Source: Candidatus Omnitrophota bacterium
GTDB taxonomy: Bacteria; Omnitrophota; Omnitrophia; Omnitrophales; Danuiimicrobiaceae
Assembly: GCA_016206945.1 (NCBI GenBank)
Contig: JACQQP010000087.1
Span: 1-5,363 of the forward strand
Reading direction: 5' to 3'
DNA length: 5,363 bases
Shown piece by piece: positions 1 through 5,275 of this stretch (within the stretch, counting starts at the first letter, position 1; the number at the start of each line of letters is the position of its first letter). The translations under genes were made by a program, and so were the position numbers. Below the pieces are notes generated by a model. That model was not told the DNA's origin, searched no databases, and was given only the letters and a program-made list of their open reading frames with translations.

Positions 1-70
1 GCGTAGCTCAGCGGCTTAGAGCACTCGCTTTGGGAGCGAGGGGTCGGAGGTTCAAATCCTCTCGCCCCGA
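1..70 (+). tRNA. tRNA-Pro (anticodon UGG), 5' end cut by window edge
   Basis: The cloverleaf reads directly. Bases 1-3 (GCG) are the last three bases of the 5' acceptor strand. The D stem is 6-9 with 19-22 (GCTC/GAGC). The anticodon stem is 24-28 with 36-40 (CTCGC/GCGAG) around the loop TTTGGGA, giving anticodon TGG at 31-33. The T stem is 46-50 with 58-62 around the loop TTCAAAT. The 3' acceptor strand is CGCCCCG at 63-69, with discriminator A70. The missing first four bases should be CGGG, inferred from pairing with 66-69. No CCA follows A70 (the next bases are GAA), so CCA must be added by a nucleotidyltransferase. It would decode CCN proline codons. No convincing terminator lies directly downstream. 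Confidence 0.95.
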
Positions 71-72
71 GA

Positions 73-87
73 AGTACAGTACAGTAC
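73..87. repeat. three tandem copies of AGTAC
   Basis: AGTAC occurs three times without interruption at 73-77, 78-82 and 83-87, just after the tRNA 3' end and before the palindromic element at 91. It is short and could be a slippage product or chance. No function is assigned. Confidence 0.8.
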
Positions 88-108
88 ATTGGATTTGAAC
101 CGCGCGTT

Positions 109-162
109 TCCCGAAGGGACTCCGCAGGAGCCCTGAGGAATCCTCGCAGGGCACCTGCGAGG
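109..162 (+). repeat. run of small hairpins with GNA triloops
   Basis: Three hairpins are capped by three-base loops of the form GNA: GAA at 113-115, GCA at 124-126 and GCA at 151-153. The first two are closed by C-G pairs, the arrangement known to make unusually stable DNA mini-hairpins. Bases 131-151 can form an alternative stem (CCCTG with CAGGG, or GAGGA with TCCTC) that competes with the 142-162 hairpin. This is the most regular part of the 91-287 element. Confidence 0.75.
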
Positions 163-176
163 GCAAATCGCGCCGC

Positions 177-221
177 CCCGACCAATTTTTCGATTTGGCC
201 AAACATGAAAAATTGATCGGG
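177..221. repeat. long hairpin with palindromic loop
   Basis: Bases 177-191 pair with 207-221 (CCCGACCAATTTTTC against GAAAAATTGATCGGG) at 14 of 15 positions. The loop holds TTTGGCCAAA (194-203), which is itself a perfect palindrome. A T-run (228-232) follows only after a gap of several bases, so it is at best a poor Rho-independent terminator for the tRNA transcript. It is better seen as an arm of the surrounding element. Confidence 0.75.
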
Positions 222-292
222 CGAAGATTTTTAACTAAGTTGAGGCCTAAAAGGTTTAGCGACTCAGGCCGCGCGCGGGGCGAATTCAGCAT

Positions 293-321
293 TTGCAAAT
301 GGATTTAAGTCATGCTAAATT
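293..321 (+). promoter_or_regulatory. weak candidate sigma-70-type promoter for the ABC operon
   Basis: TTGCAA (293-298) and TAAATT (316-321) each match the -35 and -10 consensus at four of six positions. They are spaced by exactly 17 bases, with TG one base before the -10 as in extended -10 promoters. Transcription would start near 328, leaving about 24 bases of leader before the ATG at 352. The placement is good but both boxes are degenerate in an AT-rich stretch, so this could be chance. No other candidate between the tRNA and the operon looks better. Confidence 0.3.
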
Positions 322-327
322 TTTAGC
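314..327. promoter_or_regulatory. 14-bp inverted repeat over the candidate -10, possible operator
   Basis: GCTAAA (314-319) and TTTAGC (322-327) are perfect inverted repeats separated by TT. They overlap the candidate -10 box and the expected start point, where a repressor site would be effective. A second palindrome, ATTTGCAAAT (291-300), covers the candidate -35. No regulator gene is in the window, so an operator role is inference only. Confidence 0.25.
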
Positions 328-351
328 TGAAGCTGGTCGAAAATTAATTCC

Positions 352-1122
352 ATGATAGACATCCAATCGCTCACTATGCTTTATGGCAGTGTCGTGGCTT
401 TGGATCACGTTTCTTTTCAAGTCCAGGCGGGGGAAATTCTAGGCCTTGTGGGCCCCAATGGCGCCGGGAAGACCACGGCCATGCGCATTCTCACTACTTT
501 TCTTTACCCCAGCGCAGGAACCGCCAAAATTGATAATCTGGATATTCTCGAACATCCCCTTGAGGTTCGTAAACGCATCGGTTATCTTCCGGAAACGGCT
601 CCCCTTTACTTGGATATGCAAGTGGAGGAATATTTGCAATTTGTGGCCCATGCCCGGGACGTGAGTGGGAAAAACTTTTCGAACCGATTGCATTGGGTCA
701 GGGATGCCTGCGGTCTTAAACCGGTGTGGAAACATCCGATATCTGAAATCTCAAAGGGCTTTCGTCAGCGGGTAGGACTCGCACAAGCGCTCATTCATGA
801 TCCGAAGGTATTAATTTTGGATGAACCCACTTCTGGGCTTGATCCCCTTCAGATTATCGGAATTCGAGATTTGATTAAGAGTCTGGCGAAGAAAAAGACC
901 ATTATTTTTTCTACGCATATTTTACAGGAGGTCGAAACGATTGCAGACCGCATTGTCATTATCAATGAAGGAAGAATCGTTTCACAGGGGACTCTCGAGG
1001 CGTTGGCTCAAGAGGTACGTATCAAAGGGGAAGGTAAGCCTGATTTAACCCTGGAAGATATTTTTATCGCGCTCTTAACCGCGAAAAAAGAAAAATCAAA
1101 AGAACCGATTAAAACCGTCTGA
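352..1122 (+). CDS. GldA-family ABC transporter ATP-binding protein
   Basis: This 256-residue cytoplasmic ATPase should power the permease encoded next. All nucleotide-binding motifs are present: Walker A GPNGAGKT (34-41), a family-typical GYLPE segment in the Q-loop region (77-81), signature SKGFRQR (134-140), Walker B VLILDEP with catalytic Glu158 (153-159), D-loop SGLD (161-164) and the H-loop histidine in STH (187-189). The SKGFRQR form of the signature is characteristic of the GldA/ABC-2 subgroup rather than of classical LSGGQ importers. A short tail after about residue 225 has a lysine-rich end. The ATG at 352 is the only reasonable start, because an in-frame TGA sits at 328-330 with no start codon between. 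No Shine-Dalgarno sequence is visible upstream. The stop overlaps the next start as TGATG, implying coupled translation. In Flavobacterium, GldA is needed for gliding; here there is no evidence for motility, so the family name describes relationship only. Confidence 0.93.
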   Translation: MIDIQSLTMLYGSVVALDHVSFQVQAGEILGLVGPNGAGKTTAMRILTTFLYPSAGTAKIDNLDILEHPLEVRKRIGYLPETAPLYLDMQVEEYLQFVAHARDVSGKNFSNRLHWVRDACGLKPVWKHPISEISKGFRQRVGLAQALIHDPKVLILDEPTSGLDPLQIIGIRDLIKSLAKKKTIIFSTHILQEVETIADRIVIINEGRIVSQGTLEALAQEVRIKGEGKPDLTLEDIFIALLTAKKEKSKEPIKTV

Positions 1123-3605
1123 TGAACCCGCGACATTTAGGAACCATCTTTTGGCGCGAATTCTTTGCTTATTTCAACTCTGCAATTGCCTATATTTTTA
1201 TCATCGTCTTTGTCCTTCTAAGCGGCGGGCTTTATATGATGCAGTTTTTTATCTATGCCCGCGCTGATATGCGGCCTTTCTTCAGCACCCTCCCGTTTCT
1301 TCTGGCTATCTTCTTGCCTGCGGTGACCATGCGTTTGTGGTCGGAAGAAAAGAAGGGGAATACGTTGGAGCTTCTTCTTACTTTTCCGATGGGTACCCAT
1401 GTGCTCGTAATCGGAAAATATTTTGCCAGCCTTCTTTTTTATTTTGTGGCCCTTGCTGGAACGCTTGTGATTCCCATCATGCTTCAGTTTCTTGGCCAAC
1501 CCGATCTGGGAGCTATTTGGGGCGCTTATTTTGGGTCTGTTTTGTTGGGCGCTTTTTTCCTGGCGATTGGCATCTTTGTCTCCGGCCTCTGCCGCGATCA
1601 GATCGTTGCTCTTATTTTGGGCATGATGGTTTGTTTCAGTATTTTATTAATCGGTAGTGAGGTCGTAGCCGCTTCTATCGATGGGTGGCTGCCCGGCTTT
1701 GGAAGTCTTTTAAGGAATTCCATCGGTGCCGCCAGACATTACGATTCATTTGCAAAAGGAATCATGGATAATCGAGATATCCTGTATTTTGCCCTTGGGA
1801 CGGCTATTTTTTTAATTCTGAACGGGTTTTGGATGGATGGCAGAATGCGCCCCAAGGCCAACGCAACTTTTACGACCGCAGTGGTTATTTCGGCCGGCAT
1901 TTTTTTCATGTCGAATTGGCTTTTTGCCGGTCTTCCCATGGGAAGATTTGATCTGAGCGAGGGACACATTTATACCATTTCCCCGGCAACGAAGAAAATT
2001 TTGAGCGAACTCAAAGCGCCAATCAGCGCCAAACTTTATATTTCTCCGACGGAAAAAATGCCTACCGCTATGAAAACGCTGGAGCAAGACATTCAAGACA
2101 AACTCGACGAGTTTCGGATTGCGTCGGGAGGAAATTTCCAATACAAAATTTTTCATCTTGAAGCGGTCAAAGCCGAAGGAGCGGGGGCGGATTCGCTGGA
2201 ACAACAAATTTCGGAAAAGGGTATCCGGCCCTTCCAAGTCCAATCAATTCAAGCCGATGAGTTAGGCGTGCATCTCGTCTATTCAGGAATCGGTTTGGCC
2301 TATAAAGAAAAGCCCGAACAAATCATTCCTCGCATCACGCCCGATAATATTTATGATTTGGAATACTTGCTGGCTTCGCGAATCTACCGGATGAATTTGA
2401 CACAAGTGCCCAAAATTGCTTTGGTCGCACCTCAAGAGGAAAAGGAAATTGAACCACAACTTCAGGCTCTTTTGACTCAACTGGGCGGGGAGAAGCCCGA
2501 AGCCTATCGGGAGGATAATTACGAACTACTCCCCATGGCGCTTAACTATGAAGGCTATGAAGTTTCAAGAATCGAGCTGAGTGAGCAGGAACCGATTCCG
2601 AATGACATCAAGACGCTCATCGTCGTGGAACCGCTTGAGTTCAATGATCGGCAGAAATATGAGGTAAACCGTTTTTTGCACGGCGGAGGATCCGTGTTTT
2701 TGGCCGTGCAAAATTACGTGTACCAGTACAAGGCAAGCGCGGGCCAGCTTGAGATTGAACCGGTGGAGAAAAAGCCCAACATCAATCCGCTGATCAGCCA
2801 GTGGGGTTTTGAAGTGGATGAGCGGATTCTTGTGGATCAACAGCATGACGTTGTCAATTTAAGCGGGGGAGCCCGGCTCGGGCCCTTTGAATTGTCTGTC
2901 CCTGTAAAAGTGCCCATTCAAATTTTGATCCCGCCTTCGGGGATGAATCCGAACGTTTCAATTACCTCACGCCTCTCAACGCTTTTTTATCTTTGGGGAA
3001 CGTCCCTGAAACTGAATGAAGCGAAAATCAAAACTCAAAATCTAAAGGTCGAAACGCTTTTGAAGTCAAGCGAGGAGTCGTGGACGGTGCCGTTTCAATC
3101 TGGTTCCCTTCTTCCGGCCAATCTCCAGCCCAAGACGGACAGTCCCCGAGGGCCGCTGCCGCTTGCGATCATGGCTCAAGGGCAGTTTGCGGATGCCTAT
3201 CAAGGAAAAACAGTTCCGCCATGGCCGCAACCGGATGCCGCCCTCGAAGCGAAAAGTGTTGAAGAAGCGCCTCCTGGATCGGTAACCCCCGCTCCCGGGA
3301 AATTCATTTTGATCGGTGCGAGCGCTCTGTTTCAAAAAAACCTGTTTCGAAGCGGAGGGCATTTAAATTTTTTCCTCAATTGTGTCGATGCGGTGACGTT
3401 GGGGGATGAGCTCATTGGAATTCGTTCCAAACAACCCATTGATCGATCGATTGGGCGAATTTCGACAGCAGCCAAAGTGGGTTGGAGATTTTTCGTCACT
3501 TTAGGGGTGCCGATTTTGATGGCTGCGGTTGGCGCCTTTCGTGTGTTCTTAAGAAGACAGTCGAAGCAAAGTTATTTGAAAGCGCTCGCCTTGGCGACTG
3601 AGTAG
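1122..3605 (+). CDS. fused GldF-GldG protein: ABC-2 permease plus extracytoplasmic GldG domain
   Basis: This 827-residue protein joins two proteins that are separate in Flavobacterium. Residues 1-240 are an ABC-2 type permease with about six hydrophobic helices (near 22-43, 56-73, 99-120, 135-157, 160-182, 220-236). They carry the family-typical stretch RLWSEEKKGNTLELLLTFP (71-89), probably the contact with the ATPase. Residues 247-827 are GldG-like: a helix at 250-270, the hallmark DLSEGHIYTIS (277-287), then a long domain resembling the ABC auxiliary family PF09822. That domain includes a conserved-looking segment around EPIPNDIKTLIVVEP (490-504) and a WGFEVDERIL segment (561-570). A final helix lies at 787-809 with a basic cytoplasmic tail. 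Counting helices places 271-786 in the periplasm. A Pro-rich stretch at about 696-727 looks like an insert or linker. Translation probably depends on coupling through the one-base overlap, since no ribosome site is visible. Function is unknown; export or extraction of an envelope component is a guess. Confidence 0.9.
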   Translation: MNPRHLGTIFWREFFAYFNSAIAYIFIIVFVLLSGGLYMMQFFIYARADMRPFFSTLPFLLAIFLPAVTMRLWSEEKKGNTLELLLTFPMGTHVLVIGKYFASLLFYFVALAGTLVIPIMLQFLGQPDLGAIWGAYFGSVLLGAFFLAIGIFVSGLCRDQIVALILGMMVCFSILLIGSEVVAASIDGWLPGFGSLLRNSIGAARHYDSFAKGIMDNRDILYFALGTAIFLILNGFWMDGRMRPKANATFTTAVVISAGIFFMSNWLFAGLPMGRFDLSEGHIYTISPATKKILSELKAPISAKLYISPTEKMPTAMKTLEQDIQDKLDEFRIASGGNFQYKIFHLEAVKAEGAGADSLEQQISEKGIRPFQVQSIQADELGVHLVYSGIGLAYKEKPEQIIPRITPDNIYDLEYLLASRIYRMNLTQVPKIALVAPQEEKEIEPQLQALLTQLGGEKPEAYREDNYELLPMALNYEGYEVSRIELSEQEPIPNDIKTLIVVEPLEFNDRQKYEVNRFLHGGGSVFLAVQNYVYQYKASAGQLEIEPVEKKPNINPLISQWGFEVDERILVDQQHDVVNLSGGARLGPFELSVPVKVPIQILIPPSGMNPNVSITSRLSTLFYLWGTSLKLNEAKIKTQNLKVETLLKSSEESWTVPFQSGSLLPANLQPKTDSPRGPLPLAIMAQGQFADAYQGKTVPPWPQPDAALEAKSVEEAPPGSVTPAPGKFILIGASALFQKNLFRSGGHLNFFLNCVDAVTLGDELIGIRSKQPIDRSIGRISTAAKVGWRFFVTLGVPILMAAVGAFRVFLRRQSKQSYLKALALATE

Positions 3606-3606
3606 G

Positions 3607-5010
3607 ATGAAAACAAGACACATTTTTATTCTCGCCATCGTTCTGGTACTTCTCATCGCAGGTGTTGTGTTTCAACAACTTCAGAAACCTGCCGAACTGA
3701 CCACTGAAGAATACGCTCCACTTGACCTTTCCTTTGATAGCGCCCAAGTCGCTAAATTACAAATTGGCAAAGGAAGCGGAGACACTGACAACCCCTTTTT
3801 TTTATTTGCCGTGATCAAAAGCGATCCGGGACCAGCATGGAGCATCCCGGATTTTTCGGGCGCCCGAGCGGACCAAAATAAAATCGATCAATTTCTGAAG
3901 GAAATTCGCGAAGCCAAGGGGGAGCTCAGGGCCAATGACCCATCCCTATTTTCGGATTTTGCGGTCGATAAGGATCAGGCGTTTCAAGTCATTTTGTCCG
4001 ATAAAGATTGGAAGAGCTTGCTTACGTTTTATATTGGAGCGAAAAGAGCCGGTGCCAGCGGACTTTTTGTGCGGCAGGAAGGATCGAACACAGTTTACAT
4101 GACCCATGCCAATTTGCTGGGTTTGATGGGATTTTATGGAGATACGGAGACCGAAAAGCCAGCCATGGATTACTGGGCCGCGCTGGATCTCGTGAAACCT
4201 GAGGACGCAGGAAAAGTTGAGAGGCTCAAGACCACACGCATGAACGGCAGGGAGATTGCGGCCGCCAGCGTCACGCGCGAGGCAGATCCGGCTGACAACA
4301 CAAAGAAAAGATGGAAGTATCTTCGAGCGGACCTTCCTTTCGCACTGGATGCCGAAAAGGTGAGACAGTTTCTAAGTTCGATTCCCAATTGGAAGGCTTC
4401 TAAGGCGCTCGATCCAAAAGCCAAAGATTATGGGTTCGCAAAACCACATTGGCAGATGAAGCTCGGTCTTGAAGGAGGAGAGGAAATTGTATTGACTGCC
4501 GGTGCCGAAGATGAAGAGAGCAATGCCGTTTATATGCAAGTTTCTCGTGAGCCGGTGGTGTTTCAGTTGCCCCGTTACTATTTTCAGAATTTTGATATTG
4601 ATGACAGTAAATTTTTTGTGGACAATCCGCTTTCCATCGAGCCCGAAAAAACAGTGAAGCTCATCGTGCATGCCGACGCCAATGAGTTCAGCTTAACCCC
4701 TAAAGAGAAAAAATGGGATTCGCTTGTGGGCTATTTGAACGATTTGAAAACATTAACGGTCACAAAACTCCTCTTTAGTTCCGAAGATCAGAAAAAGGTC
4801 AAGGCCCAAGGCCGCCATTGGCTTGAAATTCAAATGGAAGGAGCTTCACCTGTTCTCTTAGATATCGGGAACATGATCTCTGAACAAACCAAGGAATATG
4901 CTGCTCGAAAGCGGGATGGGACCGAGCCCTTTGCCATTCCCGAATTCGTTTTTAAAAGATTCTTTGAGAATCTCGACCGCCTGGCCGAGCCCAAGTCCAA
5001 TACTTCCTAG
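3607..5010 (+). CDS. DUF4340 domain protein, membrane-anchored, three internal repeats
   Basis: This 467-residue protein starts with a short basic stretch (MKTRH) and one hydrophobic helix (about 6-22). No lipobox cysteine is present, so it is most likely an uncleaved anchor with the rest in the periplasm. The remainder resembles DUF4340 proteins, which typically follow GldA/GldFG-type genes. I see three related units, at about 45-176, 202-330 and 347-460. Each has a 'KL or RL' strand, a W, a helix with N or D and 'FL' or 'YL', a strand pair ending in LxIG or LxAG, an aromatic/Arg strand (FVRQ, YMQV, YAAR) and a terminal helix (HANLLGLMGF, PRYYFQNF, PEFVFKRFFENL). The ATG lies one base after the previous TAG; the GG just before it is too close to act as a normal ribosome site, so reinitiation is likely. 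Its stop codon lies inside the left end of the repeat element that follows. No enzymatic motif is recognisable. A periplasmic partner of the GldG domain is inferred from gene order. Confidence 0.85.
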   Translation: MKTRHIFILAIVLVLLIAGVVFQQLQKPAELTTEEYAPLDLSFDSAQVAKLQIGKGSGDTDNPFFLFAVIKSDPGPAWSIPDFSGARADQNKIDQFLKEIREAKGELRANDPSLFSDFAVDKDQAFQVILSDKDWKSLLTFYIGAKRAGASGLFVRQEGSNTVYMTHANLLGLMGFYGDTETEKPAMDYWAALDLVKPEDAGKVERLKTTRMNGREIAAASVTREADPADNTKKRWKYLRADLPFALDAEKVRQFLSSIPNWKASKALDPKAKDYGFAKPHWQMKLGLEGGEEIVLTAGAEDEESNAVYMQVSREPVVFQLPRYYFQNFDIDDSKFFVDNPLSIEPEKTVKLIVHADANEFSLTPKEKKWDSLVGYLNDLKTLTVTKLLFSSEDQKKVKAQGRHWLEIQMEGASPVLLDIGNMISEQTKEYAARKRDGTEPFAIPEFVFKRFFENLDRLAEPKSNTS

Positions 5011-5042
5011 TGCTTCGACTCATTTGATTTTGTGTGTTCGTA

Positions 5043-5085
5043 GTTCGGCAGGCTCACCACCCCGAGCGAAGTCGAGGGGCTCAGC
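5043..5085 (+). repeat. direct repeat copy A
   Basis: This copy matches 5140-5182 at 38 of 43 positions, without gaps. Both contain GCTCACCACCC and GAGCGAAGTCGA. The mismatches are at 5048, 5051, 5063, 5076 and 5082; four of them are transitions, which fits two diverged copies of one unit. Beyond 5085 the copies part. Confidence 0.85.
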
Positions 5086-5139
5086 ACTGTGGTGAGCGAC
5101 AATTGAAATTGGCAACGGTTCGACTTCGCTCACCGTCTG

Positions 5140-5190
5140 GTTCGACAAGCTCACCACCCTGAGCGAAGTCGAAGGGCTGAGCTTGTCGAA
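5140..5190 (+). repeat. direct repeat copy B, with its own stem-loop
   Basis: Copy B continues further than copy A and ends with TGAGCTTGTCGAA (5178-5190), the exact reverse complement of TTCGACAAGCTCA (5141-5153). This makes a 13-bp hairpin with a 24-base loop. No T-run follows, so it is not a standard intrinsic terminator. Part of its loop (5160-5173) is also the exact complement of 5119-5132, so two folds compete. Confidence 0.85.
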
Positions 5191-5223
5191 GGACTGCCAA
5201 TTTCAATTGAGTCGAACCACTAG

Positions 5224-5275
5224 TTTTACTGTCTGAGTTAGGATCAAATCATTGCGAAATGACCTCTCCGCAATT
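5224..5275. other. short spacer with nothing recognisable
   Basis: These roughly 50 bases between the two repeat elements contain no open reading frame of note, no clear promoter and no structured RNA that I can recognise. Confidence 0.5.

Larger units (their letters stand above)
91..287. repeat. nested palindromic element, possibly a dispersed repeat or structured RNA
   Basis: The ends are complementary. Bases 91-106 pair with 272-287 in 14 of 16 positions as RNA (12 Watson-Crick plus two G-U), with only an AA/GG internal mismatch. Inside lie, in order: hairpin 109-119 (TCCC-GAA-GGGA), hairpin 120-130 (CTCC-GCA-GGAG), hairpin 142-162 (nine perfect pairs, loop GCA), a long hairpin 177-221, and hairpin 241-266 (TGAG and CTAAA paired with TTTAG and CTCA). 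This multibranch layout is far more ordered than ordinary spacer. It carries no believable coding sequence. It could be a dispersed intergenic repeat, a MITE-like element or a non-coding RNA. I favour a dispersed repeat, but copy number cannot be judged from one window. The transcribed strand, if any, is unknown. Confidence 0.6.
5007..5223. mobile_element. MITE-like composite palindromic element, no coding capacity
   Basis: The ends form a 26-bp inverted repeat: 5007-5032 against 5198-5223, identical at 22 of 26 positions. The outer part, CTAGTGCTTCGACTCA, differs at one base from the complement of the right end. CTAG stands at both extremes and could be a 4-bp target duplication or part of the repeat. 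Inside are a perfect 15-bp inverted repeat (5100-5114 with 5195-5209) and two further perfect ones that interlock (5119-5132 with 5160-5173; 5141-5153 with 5178-5190). No transposase is present. The motif TTCGACAAGCTCA with GAGCGAAGTCGAA resembles dispersed palindromes I associate with many environmental genomes. The left end includes the TAG stop of the DUF4340 gene, so insertion may have set that protein's C-terminus. Four T's follow the right end, so weak terminator activity is possible. Confidence 0.6.

Noticed and set aside
177..232. Rho-independent terminator after the tRNA
   Set aside because: The hairpin is AU-rich near its loop and the T-run begins several bases after the stem. It sits over 100 bases from the tRNA, so it is better explained as part of the 91-287 element.
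157..290. Permuted or second tRNA gene
   Set aside because: Acceptor-like and T-arm-like pieces exist, but no 7-base anticodon loop on a 5-bp stem and no consistent D arm could be assembled. It is kept only as a low-to-moderate finding about tRNA-like fragments.
8..298. 96-codon open frame on the minus strand with a GREDLNLRPLAPKA-like C-terminal part
   Set aside because: The C-terminal part is the antisense of the tRNA-Pro gene, a well-known source of spurious protein annotations. The rest is the palindromic element. No domain is recognisable.
1812..2243. 143-codon open frame on the minus strand inside the GldF-GldG gene
   Set aside because: It lies fully antisense to a clearly conserved coding region. 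Its composition is Arg/Phe/Lys-rich as expected of a shadow frame, and there is no recognisable domain.
3792..3803. C4T8 homopolymer in the DUF4340 gene as a frameshift or phase-variation site
   Set aside because: The frame is intact through it and the protein reads as full length on both sides. One run of eight T's alone does not support programmed slippage.
4898..5095. 65-codon + strand open frame across the end of the DUF4340 gene
   Set aside because: It is out of frame with the real gene and finishes in the repeat element, with no family resemblance.
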